Origin: Marsupella aquatica
Lineage: Eukaryota; Marchantiophyta
Assembly (NCBI GenBank): GCA_973895155.1
Contig: OZ316898.1
Coordinates: forward strand, 14,198,001-14,262,000
Reading direction: 5' to 3'
DNA: 64,000 nucleotides
Shown one piece after another: positions 44,870 through 57,915 of this stretch. Position 1 is the stretch's first letter, and each line of letters opens with the position of its first letter. The notes beneath the pieces were generated by a model that worked only from the letters and a program-made list of their open reading frames with translations, was not told the DNA's origin and did not search any database. A program made the translations under genes and the position numbers.

Positions 44870-47800
44870 CTATACGGTATTCCACCGTACAGGGATACCA
44901 TGGTGAAGTCCAATTGCACGAAAATCAAGCCTCAACGCAACTAATCTTTGAAAGGTGATGTGTTCATCAATTTGTGACGCTGCCTTGTAGATTGGGCAAC
45001 TTGACCGAGAACCCTGTACTGACAACCAGCTCACACCAACCTTCCCGAGGTCCTTCTCATTATCATTTGCATTGTGCGATTCTGCCATGTCATCCCCTCC
45101 CTCCTCCTCCTCCCCGTCAGAAGCACCGTCCACTCCTACATCCCCCACTTGCATTTCCGTTGCCGCATCGCGCCTGGGAAGGAGGACTTCCCTTACAACA
45201 CACAGGTCAGGGACAGAAAGTGAGTCCGCTATTGCAATCATTATGTCCCCTACCTCTGGGAAAGGAGGGCAGTTTGCAATTGTGGTAGGGAGTTCCCGTG
45301 CTAAAGTATCTCCAATCTCCAAGGCTACAACCTCCCTCCCGCCTCTTCGAATTGGGAAGAACTTGTGTAGAATTCTTGACATAGGCCTACAGTTGTTGCC
45401 ATGTGCGTGATATACTTTTGGTTCCAAAAGAGTAAACAGGGAATACTCATCTCGTTCCCAAGACAGTAAATTTCGCCGAGGATCCTGTGTATACTGTTGT
45501 TTATACCAATCCGCCTCAAAGAATATGTCCATGTGGCCATCGAATTCGTGCATGAAAATCTTTTGGAGTACTGCTTTCCAGTTTTGAGGATGTGAAGCAT
45601 CTGTACTCCCATCTACCAGTACAACAACGTGATCGTCAGGCCTGTACACTTCAGCTCTCCACACAGCTGATCGCAATGGAGTGCAAGATTCACTAATTTC
45701 GTGGTCCTCACTGAATACTCCAACATTTGTCCAATGCTGCTTCAATGACATCCTGGCGGACAGCCCCAGTTTCTTTGTCAGCTTCCTGTTTGAGCCTATG
45801 CCAACCCCTTTGCTCAACAACATGTGCTTGCAACCATATGACTCCATAGAGGATATCATACTATCCCACAATTCCATCGCTAGAATTTGACTTGAAACTA
45901 TTGGCACCGAATTCCCGTGCCAGTGTGGGCATTCAGATGGTGGTACAGTGACTCTGCACCTGTGCTCCTTACGATGCTCCGCAGGTACACGCAGGGATGC
46001 ATGAACTTTCTCCAAAGCCCTCTGATGAGGGAAAAGTCCATCGTCATCTTCCCAAATGTACGACGATATTTTTGTGAAAAAGCGTCGTGCAAAATGAAGA
46101 GAATAAGTGACTTCCTGGTCCTTCTGATTTGTTCTGGTGCGTCCATAGTCTGATACCATCCTCTCGAAGCGGTAGCACCAATAAACATAGTGTGGGCCAT
46201 GTCGTTCTATCCCATCAAATATCTCTCCGCTCCCTAAAAATTGGGATCAAAACACATTGGGATTAGAACATCACCTCAGTGCAATGATGGATCGACCAAC
46301 AATGAATACCCACTGTCATCATGGTCATGTAGCAAGTGTAAACAAAATGACTCACCAGCAACATGCTCTAGAATTGCTCCATTTGGGCCCCAAGCCTCTT
46401 CTGAGCAAACTCTCCAAGAAGCCAGTAGAGACCTGCCTTTTTTCAATGTGGCTGTAGTCCAACCCTCTTGTCTACTTTTGATATAAAAGAGGCGTGCAAT
46501 CTCTACCAAAAGAATCCCAAGCGTCCCAAGGTCAGAGTGGACACTAATGTCCATCTGTTGGAGGATATGAGGCAGACAATACAATATGAATCGCGTGAAC
46601 TCTTCAGCCTTGAAGTATCCCAATCTTTCAAAAGGTTGTTTAGGCCACCTTCCATCAAAACCTCTCGGTTTCCTAGCAGTAACCTCCTCCAGAGCATCTT
46701 CAAACTGTTTTTGATGTTGACGGGGAACACTCGAAACTAGAAGCTCGCAGTATTTCTTGAAAAGGCACAAGGCAAGGATATGCATTGTATCATACACCAG
46801 ATCCTTGCTCAAACAAAATCCAGTAAGCTCATGTAGTCGCCAAGCCCTGGTCATGTTTGAAATCCCGCACTCCCTGCTTATCTTCATCCTCTCTGCAGTT
46901 GTTCCTGCCCTGGTCACGTTCCTGGCCGCCTCCCTCACCTCTTCAATTTTCCGTGTAGGTGGTGGATATCTCATCTGCATCCTATTGTTGTCATACACAG
47001 CCTTCCCAGAAAACCTCGGGGTTGTGATTGGTCAGTCTCCTTTCGAGGATGATCAAACTTGCACTTCATCCATCGAGTGCTCATTTTACAATTCCTACAA
47101 GCGGAATAACCTGTAACATTCCAGCCCCCAAATTTACATTGTGCGGGATGATCTCCAGTGAAAACTGCTAATAGTGCTCGTAGCACACACCTGGAGTCAT
47201 TCGGTACATTATCCTCTTCAGCCAATAATTCCACAGGGTAATTGTAATCCACCTCTATCCCATCCACAAACAACTCCTCCAGTTCTCTTATGAATGGTTC
47301 TAAGAAAGCATCCAAGCATTTCAGCTTTTTTTTCCTACGTCGTCGTCATCACATGGCGGGATAAAAAGAACAGGGATAGGTAGAATTTTGGTTTGAGACC
47401 CGGCGCTTAAAACTTGGACCTCTACAGTCCAGGTGCTTTTGTGGGCAGTCTTGGCAGACTGAAATCCATCCCAGTGTGCCATGAGTGCAATATTTTGGGG
47501 ATCACCCTGCATGCGGTGGGTCACACTAGTTAGTCAAAAGTTACTCTATCATAACCCATAAATACCCTAAAAATACCCAGACCATACCCTGGTCATACAA
47601 AAGTGCGCAACAACAGTAACGCAAGAAGAAATCACTAACCTTTGCAAATTGTTTCGGGGCCGTGACTCGAGATCCACAATCTGAGCATTGGAAGTCGTAT
47701 TGTTTGCTGACATTATCCCAGTTGGCAGTATCCAACAACTCAGGACATTTATTTGGTGTTGTTGAATAGCAAGCATAACAGTTTCGGCATAACACGGGAA

Positions 47801-48935
47801 TCTCAAACTGTGTGCCAGTGTCCCAAAAGTAGGATAGCTCGGAAGCACGGTAGCCGTCCCACCATTCCTTGTACACAGGTCTGGGCATGGAATCCTTCTT
47901 AAACCACTTATCTTTGTCCCTCCACATTGCCTGGAACTCATGACAAACAGATCGACTGCTACATAACTTCCGCAACATGGGACCAATGGGGAAATATTCA
48001 AACCGGAGCATCTCCTTGCGAGCCGTGCCGCAACCATCCAATGGGCAACGTTCCGAACAAAGCAAACAATCCCTGGCTAGATGCCACTTCATCCCTGCGA
48101 TTGAACAACTGCACTTCAATCCAGTTCGGACATTGTAGTCATCTTGGTGCGACGGCGGTAGGACTACGGGAGCATGCCAGTTTGGCTTCTGTCCAATACA
48201 CATTCTCCACCGCTGCGTTTTTGGCATACCATATGCCTCAAACGTGCCACACAAACCCTTGAATGATGACAATGCATCAATTCCATGGCGTCCTCCGTCC
48301 CACGTCACACCAACGTGCCTTAGGAGTGCGCCCAGTCCTACATTTGCCATGTCGGATGGAGGGTCGGGTGAAGGTGTCAAATTTGTAGATGGGAGAATCT
48401 GAATCTTCCCGAATAGCATTTTCAAAATGCTATCCTGCAATGCCTGAGGCATTTTAGCCTCGTCAAGCATTGATTGTAATCTCCAAGTTTGTCGATAAAT
48501 TGCTTCGTCCACGGTCAGTATTCTTTGAGGCATTATGTGGATACCATACTGCATGGGAAGCGTCTGACCAATCCCATCAACATCCAGGTCCTGCAAATCG
48601 TTTCTTCCAACGTCATCATTCCCGTCTCCTCCTGTAAGTGCCCTGTACAACAAAGTTGGGGCTGTATATCTGTGTTCTTGTCGGGACATTTGAACACCTA
48701 AGAAGCTGGCAGAATGACCGTCTTGATGCGATAGGCCATGGCCATCCGGATGCCCACGGTCCACTAAAAACTTTGCAGGAATGACCCTGCCTGTCTTGTC
48801 ATAGTTTGCATGTCGTCTTTGATTCCTTGGGCTCACAAAATCATACCCATCCCATAAGCGCGAACATTTGTACTGACAGGTGCATCGTTCCTTCGGTTCT
48901 GGCGTCATGGTGCACACTGCCGTTCCTGTGTACAA
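44870..48935 (-). pseudogene. TNP2-like (CACTA-type) transposase gene
   Basis: Exon 1 (to 47640) starts near a Cys-rich KERCTCQYKCSRLW, with LRFEYFPIGPMLRKL and CRNCYACY. Exon 2 (47506 on) has ALMAHWDGFQSAK and CLDAFLEPFIRELEELF, the counterpart of the DVYLQPLIxEL motif of TNP2 proteins, then ACRNCK and YDTMHILALCLFKKY. The frame is lost at an A8 run (47327-47334) and again near 47015. The intron 46355-46234 is clean, and exon 3 (46233-44870) begins IFDGIERHGPHYVYWCYRFE, like the DUF4218 part of TNP2. It ends at 44870. The gene lies 570 bases upstream of the SNF2 chimera in the same orientation. CACTA ends were not identified. Apart from two frameshifts it is complete. Confidence 0.7.
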
Positions 48936-49634
48936 AATATTGCAACGAAGTCGATTCAGAATTCCTCAGGAGGTGGATGTGCGCGGTGGGATTGTCGGAA
49001 GGACGATTGGAGAAGTTCATTATTATGTTGAATACTGTGCATAATTAGGTGGGGCCCACGGCATTCATGACTCCGGGAAAGCATTCAAACGTCCTTGTTG
49101 CATGTGAGCGAATGTGCTACAGTAGGTGGGAAACCTTATCGTTGACCCTGCAAGCCCGGGGCCACTACCTCTAATCCCTCTAAGGCAGTCACTCACCATG
49201 TTGAATTCATGCTTATGCTATTCAAATTTGAAGTTCATGTGTATGGTTTTCTTTCTTGGGCAGCTTACTCCGGGAGTTTATTGACATTTTTGGTTCAAAG
49301 TGCATGTTTTTTATTATTGTTGGGACATTGAAATTGTTGTTGGGCCCTGTCTAGGTCTTTATTTATTTTGTATCCGACCCATCCTTTCTTACAATATGGT
49401 CTATGTAAATAGAATTGTCATCCAAGCTTTTTAATGGCATTCCAGTTCACCAAATGCATACCAGCTGGTTATAGGGGCTGGCCACGACATCAGCCATCTC
49501 AAATGTCACAAGATTAGTGTCACACATACTAATTATTGTGTGACCCTGAAATACCCTGCTGCCTCAATCTTACGTGCTCATGTCAATTTGTTTTGGGGTT
49601 AAGGACCCCCAATGTACCATTTGAAAATAGGTCA
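48936..49634. other. No supported gene
   Basis: Upstream region of the TNP2-like gene; no element terminus could be fixed. Confidence 0.45.
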
Positions 49635-49995
49635 TTGGTTGATACCCCCTTCTTAAATGAAGATAGAGTAATGGCGCAATATATTGAAGTTTAAATAAGT
49701 AATGTAGACTATGGAATATTCCTCTAGGGATATAGTGTAGCCTAATATTCCCTTTGTTAATTCATTTTAGTACTAGTTTGTTTACCTTCATGAAGTCTAT
49801 AAGCTACCAGAGTTTTAGACAAATTAACACAGGAAGAACAATAATTTTCTAGTACTAATTTACAAAAGGATCTAATGTGATAGGATAAGTAATGTTTTTA
49901 CATGCATAACAAGGCATTTTTAATGCATCAAACGATATACATGGGGGGGGGGGTTTGTTCTCAGGGGGGTTCACTTAATGTAGCAAAAGAGGGAG
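49635..49995 (-). mobile_element. Non-autonomous TIR element, copy C (partial)
   Basis: This aligns with the right part of copy B (18370-18877), including GTTCTCAGGGGGGTTCACTT and a terminus GAGGGCCGAGGG. The other end is not recognisable. Confidence 0.75.
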
Positions 49996-49999
49996 GGCC

Positions 50000-50745
50000 G
50001 AGGGATTCTACTTTGATTTTGATTTTATAAATACGTACATAATCCGCTTTTCAATTCGTCAAACTTTAATAAAGTTTGAAATGTAATTGAGCTTCATTTG
50101 TAAAATGTTAAGTTACACACATCAATTCAGAGTCTATCTGCTTGTCACCAAAAGTAATCTAACTTACTTGAATATAGAATGGCATGTATTTACTCTTGAT
50201 CACTTCTTAGATAGTGTCACACTTGTTAATGATGGTCAACCTTCAAAATCCTTAGATTACGGATTATTAATCCTTAAATTACCCTTCCATTGACATATCA
50301 TACTAGCTAGCCTTCATTACCTGTTCTTTGCACAAACATGAATAGAGGATAGTACGTATAAATCATGACAAATGGCATACATGCTTATTATTTGACATAC
50401 TGGTCATGAGTTTTCTCATCCACATGATCTACCTTGTAGTTGGCGCTTTATAAGTTCTATTGTTAAGGGACTGAGACAATTGGTACCTACCTAGCTACCT
50501 CCCAAGTTCACCTTAGGATCACGGAACTTGTTATACATGCATCTGCGAACATGCATGTTGATTTAATCACTCTCTCAAAAAGGAATAGGAAGGTCACAAA
50601 ACCCACCAATCATTTATTGACATGTGGCAACCAATGAATTGTGTGATGAAAAGTGGGACTTTTTGAATTGTTACCCCCTTACTTCATCCCTACTTCTAAG
50701 CACTTCCTTACAAATTAATAATGACTGAAACGCCCCATACTTTGG
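50000..50745. other. No supported gene
   Basis: A/T-rich spacer with no domain or clear repeat. Confidence 0.5.
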
Positions 50746-51210
50746 TGCACATGATGTGAACATTTAATTTGTGGAAGTGACCCCCACCCCCACCCACCCT
50801 GAGCTACCTCCATACTTCATCCTTAAATTAATTAACCTTCCACATATGCATGCATGCATATATGTGCACAAGTCTTAGGGTTTAGGGTTTAGGGTTAGGG
50901 TAATGAATAAAAGGCCCCTTACTTCGATCATTTGCACATGATGTGAACATTTAATTTGTGGAAGTGACCCGCACCCCCACCCACCCTGAGCTACCTCCAT
51001 ACTTCATCCTTAAATTAATTAACCTTCCACATATGCATGCATGCATATATGTACGTGCGCAAGTCTTAGGGTTTAGGGTTAGGGTAATGCATAAAAGGCC
51101 CCTTACTTCGATCATTTGCACATGATGTGAACATTTAATGGGTGGAAGTGACCCCCACCCCCACCCACCCTGAGCTACCTCCATGTTTCATCCTTAAATT
51201 AATTAATACG
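50746..51210. repeat. Tandem repeat of about 185 bp with telomere-type segment
   Basis: ATGATGTGAACATTTAAT recurs at 50751, 50938 and 51122. Each full unit also has CACCCCCACCCACCCTGAGC, TATGCATGCATGCATATATG and a TTTAGGG run (50875-50900, 51066-51085). About 2.5 units. Confidence 0.9.
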
Positions 51211-52186
51211 CCTGCCTAGCTGTATGTTTGGTCGCGTTTCACAGGACTTGGCAAGGAAATGATAATCATTTCCAATCTTATTTTTATGTTTCTCATATTT
51301 ATGTAATAATATATACTAAGTGCGTGATGACCCCCCCCCCTAAAGAAAAGAAAATAGAGTTTTAAAAAGCAAAATGACCCCTGCCTCACCCAATGCTTTT
51401 GTGTCCCTGCTCTTCAAAAACCCTTATAACTTCACCTTAAAAGCAGGAAAATGTGTTAAAAACTCTCCCCTTGTAAGTCATCATGATGTGACATAAAGTG
51501 TGCCAATGGTCCATATAACTGGCAATATAAGGGCCTAGATCCAACATTTGAAACATGTGGCACATGGCAATGACAAAGTATTGTAGACATTATTATGGGC
51601 CCTGTTTTAGGCCCCTCATCACAAGTTCAGCCATATAGCAACCTCTATAAGATTCAATGTATGTAAGGAAAGCTCCCACAAGTTCAGCCAATGCCTTCAG
51701 AAAATGAAAACTCAGATTTATGTTAGGGGAAGGGTGAGAAATTTAGAACGGAAGGAGACAAAGTCTTTTTTTATTTGATTTATTTTGCCGCATATTTACT
51801 CCATTAAAACGTGCCCAAGTACACAAAGTGTCTGCCATGTCTCCCAAGAGAAAAACTCCGCGTCTCTCTAAAATGAACGTCTCCCAAAGCTCCGCTTCCG
51901 TAGAGTCAACGTCCCCGTAAAATCAACGTCTCCCAAAACTCGGCCCTAAACTCCGGGTCTCCCTTCTGGATCCTCTACTTGCATTCACTTTGCGCCCCAC
52001 GATAATTTACTTATCTAGTGATCCCTCTGCACAATTTGTCGAGTGTTCTGCAGTCCGGCTTGTCATTTGATTCGCAACCATTGCAGATCGGTATTCGTCC
52101 CTTCCTGAGTAGTGCTTGCGCCCGACTGAGTGCCTGCCCTTCGCCACTATTGTTTGGATTTCTGCTGGGCGGCTCTTTTCAGAGAC
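51211..52186. other. No supported gene; possible leader region
   Basis: ATG at 51831 opens MSPKRKTPRLSK, a short basic peptide before a stop, which could be an upstream exon of the RPA-like gene. Otherwise nothing. Confidence 0.35.
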
Positions 52187-52891
52187 ATGGCCACACTTAA
52201 AGATGTCGTTGGCTGCTGCAATGCTGGAGAAACGAGGACCTTCCCATCGATGAGGGTTTTTGTGGTCAATTTTGATGCTCCAATCGATTTTCCGCGGAAG
52301 TTTCTATACCGTGGATGTACTCGCTTCGTGACACCTGGGTGGATGTGTAATCGCACTGTTGAAGGGTCAAGTCGATGTCCCCATAATTCGGTTGCTGCTG
52401 GGACCTGGACAGAAAGGTATCGTTTTGAGGTGTTCCTGGTTGACTCTACTATCGGGCCACACTTCCCTCCAGTGCGAGCTAAGATTTTTGATGCAGCGAC
52501 TGATCTCATAGGGATGCCTCCGCAGGATTTTAGCGAGAAGTAAGACTTTGTCCAGTTTGCTACTGTCCATAGAGCTACAACAAAGATGGAATGTGTGGAC
52601 GTAGTGATCCGCTGCAAAGACGGTGAGGCCATTATTAATTCCTTGTCACCTGTAAGCGATGATGACTGTGAGATCTTGCATTCTGTGGTGCCTACTTCTG
52701 TCACTCCACGGAAGACGAAGTTGAAGACGGACAGTGTACCTTCAAGTTATCATACTGCACGAGGGAGGCATACAGCAGAATCTTCAAGATCATCTATTAA
52801 TGCTTCAGACCCGGCCACGGCGTCGCAGCTTAGTTCTGTTAGATGTAGATTGCAGGACCTGCTTGATAGTTTGGATGCAACTCATATCTGA
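52187..52891 (+). pseudogene. RPA70 DBD-C-like OB-fold protein with one in-frame TAA
   Basis: ATG 52187 opens a single frame to 52891 broken only by TAA at 52541-52543. The first part shows FLYRGCTRFVTPGWMC, SRCPH, YRFEVFLVDSTIGPHFPPV and IFDAATDLIGMPPQDF, the pattern of the zinc-containing third DNA-binding domain of replication protein A large subunit. After the stop the frame continues DFVQFATVHRATTKMECVDV, expected for the end of that OB fold, then a Ser-rich tail ending LQDLLDSLDATHI. RPA binds single-stranded DNA; DBD-A and DBD-B are absent. Stand-alone RPA-like genes occur in plant Helitrons, but no Rep/helicase is seen here. CAA-to-TAA would explain the stop. Confidence 0.55.
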
Positions 52892-52899
52892 TGTGACCA

Positions 52900-55520
52900 G
52901 ATGCAAGCACAATGTACGACGGTTTGGCATTTTGGGCAGGAGTCTTTTAGTTTGTAAGGTTCCTACAGGCCATGCAATGACCTGCCATTTTGGTTTGATA
53001 TGGCAGAACGTGTATGCTTGGTTTGTGGGGCAAGTGGGACCAGAATGTATGTATGTGAATGGTCGACTTATTTTCAATGTGCAATAAAGGGGGGCTCGGA
53101 CCTGCATCTGTTAAATGAAGGTTGTGATGTCCACGATGCGTTTGTTAAAACATACCAGAAAGTAATTGGGTGTTAATCGGCTGGTGTTTAATCGATGAAT
53201 GGGTCTCGGCTAGTGTTTAATCGATGAATGGGTCTCGGAAATTTTTCATTTTGCAATTTGTGCGCAATTTCTCAAGGAAAACTTCCAACTTCAAACTCTG
53301 ATACAGGACAGCAAGTAGAACTCAGCCACTATAGCGCTTTTGCGGATCGCATCGACATCATGTAGTGGGTCATCATAGTTCACGGAGAATTGGGTAAGGG
53401 CCCCTCCCCAATCTCCGGACATCAACAGACCAAAAAAATAGAGAAACACCTGAAACTCATTGGGCGGATCCGCGGCTCCATCGATCCCAAACGACCAGGA
53501 AGGGAAAAAAAACACAAGCATACAGACAACCGTAAAAACAACATGACCCCAAACAATACATTTATGGCAGATGTGTTCTTGTTCCAGTAGGTGTTCATTA
53601 TATTTATGGAGAATTGATGGGTAATGTATGTAAATGAATAATGGAGTTCGCGCTTTGAAGGCCGGGGCAACGCTTGCAACTCAATGAAGAAGTAAGTAAT
53701 CATGAAAAAATAGACGACAACTTCCATATGCGTAAAATAGGTCGTAAAATTATCTTTTGCGACAACTTACCACTGCATACCGGTTGGCAAGGGGGGGTGG
53801 ACAGCATACTGGCAACCCGGGCGGTTGCCACAAAACAGGCATCGGCCTCGGACGATGCCACAACACCTTTGTCAGCATGGCGCTCATGATGTATATTGCT
53901 TCAACTGTAATCTCAAAGACTCAAAAAGTGTGGTCTGTTCTAAATATCCGAGTTCATTCTCATACTAACCTTGTAACATTAGTGTTGGAACGAGCATAAC
54001 CACAAATACCCCAAACATACCCCTCACATACCTCGCACATACCTCGCACCGGCAGAACAAACTACGTCACATCCGCTTCTTCACTTCCTCTGATATTAAT
54101 GCTCTACCTATTTCATATGACCTGCGTAGCCTGCAAAACATTCCACATACCATATATAATTAATGATGCATGTTGCATGAAAATAGATCGCGGAGTCTGT
54201 ATCATTGAACATCCAGATTCATACCTGTTCCATCGATCAGAGCGCACCGGACACGAAGAAGATATATGGTTTAGTTGGTTTCTAAGGATCGGTGTACTAG
54301 CCAGCCTTGGGATCGGTGAAATCGATGACGAGTTTCAAGGATGCGTAAATGGTACTGTAGGATATTTACTAGTAAGCCCGGGCTAAGGAAGAAGTGGGTG
54401 GTAAAGGGTAAGGTAAGATCTGCTTTCGCTTTGAAGTATACGAGAACCCTGTATTTGACTTGCGAGCACATTTCAAACTGAAATCATAAGCAAAAACTAT
54501 TGCAATCAAAAGAATTGACTCCGAGTGCTGCCAATAATTTCTACCAAATCCAAAACACATTATAGGATATCGCACAAGGTGGCATGGGATTTGATAGAGA
54601 ATTCTCCCACGTAGTACGAAGATCTGCAGGTGGCCTGTGGACTTCCACGTTTTGGATGATGTTATCGGGCGCGAACATGTAAAACTTATTCTGAAGTTGT
54701 CTGAGCTCGCACAGAGGAGGATCAAACACTTAGAGTGGGAGGTGTGAGCTATGGTCAATGACCTCCACTCTTTAGTACCTTTGGAATTGTTCCCGCGGAA
54801 ACGATCCCTCTGAAACTGGAGGGAAACTGAGGCCAGCCTTATCTTCTTGGTATCCTATGTAGGGTATTTGCCACATAGGCTTCTGATTGATCAGAAGGTC
54901 ATCGCAGCTGGCGGCTTTACTTTCCCGAAGCGCAGGCTGCGCTAGTCTCCATGGGAATAGTTTGTATCTTGTCCTAACTTGTCATAGTAATCCAAACTGC
55001 GTGGACTTTTGAGTTAGGCCTAGAATAGTAGAGTGAGGGAAAATTTCCCAGCTGTATAATCATGACCGCAACTCCTAAATCCCCGGCCTAAATCGGCTGG
55101 ATAGAAACAAAATCAGCGATGCGGTTGACGCAATGGACTGCGGATATATCGCATTTTGAAGAGTGACATTATTAATTTGGACCAGGGCGGTCAGTTCAAA
55201 ACTGACGAGGACCAGCTTTGAGGCGGGCAACGCATGCACTACTTGCCTTGCAGCCTTTACCTCAAACACGCACGGGCGGGCGATTCAAACGGACGATGAA
55301 CCCGCAGCCTTTACCTTCAACACGCGCAGGTGGGCAATTCAAATGAACGATGAACGAGAGAGGCAGTGAGTGCGCTTGGTGTAATACTCCCTTTTTGTTT
55401 TAAGTCCCCCTTTGTATTTCACTATTTCTGCTACGCGTACGCCTGGAGTGAAGTCGATCTTTAGAGTGAAGTCGATCTTCAGAGTTTCCTACACTTGATC
55501 GACGTTGATTGAAACAGAGT
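52900..55520. other. No supported gene
   Basis: Several short open frames on both strands lack domains. A run of related CATACCCCTCACATACCTCG units lies near 54015-54050. Confidence 0.5.
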
Positions 55521-55524
55521 TGCA

Positions 55525-57915
55525 ATGCATGAATGGAGCAGGCTTACGTGTAAGGAATTGTGTGAAAACATTGATCGATGTTTAGAATCGACAATGTACA
55601 CTTCCAAAATTGAGGAGTTGGATCTTACTGGGGAAAGCTTCTTCTGTATGGATGGGGATGATTGGCAACTTTTCTTTGACAGTGTGGGGATGAAGACATG
55701 GGTGCATAGGAAGAAGTTGAGGAGATGGGTGAATGAATGCAACGGGAGCAGCAATACCGGAGTCACACAGCCATCACAGCTACAGCCATCACCGTTGCAG
55801 CCATCACCGTTGCCGCCAATGAAGACACTATCTGAACGTGATACAAATCGAAAGGAGAGCTCTGGTGAAGAAGAGCACAAGTCTATCAGGCCTGCTGAAA
55901 ATACCCGCACTCCTGATGCGCTGGAGAGAGAGACGTCTATGATTGGTTCTACCAAGCATCATCAAGTAAGTTGTTTGTCTCCTGTGACATTAAATTAGCC
56001 TATTGAAATCCATTGCGACCACGGCAAGGACCTCTTTTGATAATCACGCGAAGGCATCTAATGCAATGCTCAATGGTAGTTTCTTTGTTTGATTGAATAC
56101 ACGCTGATGTGTGTTTCGACGCTGCTGTGCACAGTTCTATCCTTTGGCAGAGGACATCTTCAATGTGACCAACAAATCTGGAGGACGGTCCATTCTGGCT
56201 TCTAAGCATGTAGAAGCGCACCAAGCTCACAAGGCAAATTACAGAATGGTGAGGAATTGGTTTGCAAATTTCGCCGCCGACAAGGAGATATACGAATACC
56301 TCAGTGCAGATTTCAAGTCTGACACAAAGACAAAAGAGAATTGTCGATTGTATGTTCAGAGTAGAATGCACGAACTTTCACCTCTCAAATTTGAGTGTCC
56401 AGAAACCGGATCTAAACATGAGATGCCTTGGCCAGAAAGCTTCCTGTTTGAGGTCGTCAAGAACAGAAAGCATGAATGGAGGAAAGCAAATGCAAAAATC
56501 AAGGAAGGTACATACTGACAGATTCCCATTCATTAGTTAGCGTAGTGCCATTGATTTTGGCAATGAACTGTGTTCTATCTTTCGCAACTTGGAAATAACC
56601 TGGAAATACCCTGGAATTAACCTCAAGTACTTGCACTGAATTTCATTGCAGGTGCCATCCCTACGGCCCGAAAAAAGGAGCCGACTGATTTTGCAGATAT
56701 GAAGGTAGAACCAAATGCAGATGAAGCGATTGCCATTGGACATGGACAATCATACCCAGAGATTTTTGTGGAACTTCGTGCGTATGCATTCAAGGTGACC
56801 TTGGTAGAACTGCAAATGAGAGACGCCGATAAGTCTGTAAGGTATAGGGGGCAGTACAATGGAGAGGTCGTTGGTCGTGGAATACCAGAGAGCGTCCATG
56901 TTATTAAGAAAGTGAGATGGTGGAAGATTAAGTTCATGAAGGCCTTGTCTGATGGTAATCCGTCATTGCTGGCGCCTTACTGGGTGCCATTAATGACACC
57001 TTCAAAGGGTCTGCAGATGGTACAGTTTGGGCACTTAAAACCAGTAAGTATGGTGCCATATACATATATAAATATATGCATTTACCAACCCTAGGTTCAT
57101 TGCATCGGAATGAATCTGCTTCTCCGGGTTCTGCAGGTTTTTTCATGTTGCCCAGTCGATATGTATCGAGAGGTAGAGATGTTGAATGAATCTGGTTTTC
57201 TACAATATATTTATATTGCAAGATTCCCTGGCACTCATGCACCGTCACTATTGATGTGCATGTACATATTGCAGGACATGTCCATTTTTGTTCCGAGAGC
57301 ATATTGTTCCATGAGTCCCAATCTGGCTCATAAAGTATGCCAATCGTATTCAGGTCCCTCTCCTCAGGGTTCTACTGTCTCAGGAAATACCTCCAAGAGA
57401 GCGGGGTTACCGGAGATAGGTCCCTCTCCTGAGGGTTCTGCTGTCTCAGGAAAGGCCTCCAATGGAGCGGGGTTACCGGAGATTCCTGACGTTGAGGAAA
57501 ACCCTCTTTCAAAACCGAAGAAGCGAGTGTTGGCATTAGCTGGCCATGAAGAAGATGCAGAGGGAGGGGCGGAAGTAGAGCATAGAGAGGAAAGCAAAGC
57601 AGATGATGCGGTCAGGTCCAACGATGGAGAGCCAAGCGAGGATACTGAAGTACTGGATACCACTACATGCAGCCAGGAGAAAACATTGTCAACATCAACT
57701 ATCAACTTGCAAGTTGATTGCTTCACTACATCCACCCAACTTTACATTGAATCTGACGAGGATGATGAAGACACTAATATAAGGCCTAACGATCAACCGG
57801 AACCGGAGGTACGAGTATTTTGTCATCCTAGTTGCGTTCTTATATATCATACGTACGTAATTATAATTAAGACACCGAGTTTGCTTTATACTTATTTTTC
57901 AGGTAAAAAGACAAA
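55525..57915 (+). pseudogene. Unrecognised multi-exon gene truncated by a CACTA element
   Basis: Exons 55525-55965, 56135-56507, 56652-57043 and 57137 onward join in phase with GT-AG borders. Exon 1 has a helical WSRLTCKELCENIDRCLE and DGDDWQLFFDSVGMKTW segment that could be a SAM-like fold, then PSQLQPSPLQPSPLPP. Exons 2-3 hold SGGRSILASKHVEAHQAHKA and IKKVRWWKIKFMKAL, conserved-looking but unknown. The later part carries two copies of a 22-residue GPSP(Q/E)GS..SG..S..AGLPEI repeat and an acidic ESDEDDEDT stretch. The last acceptor (TTTTTCAG) is followed by 13 exon bases before CACTA at 57916. It contains no stops up to that point, so the gene may have been functional before insertion. Confidence 0.55.

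Noticed and set aside
49946-49958. Poly-G run as a G-quadruplex feature
   Set aside because: A single homopolymer at the end of a transposable element copy, likely slippage; no further structure.
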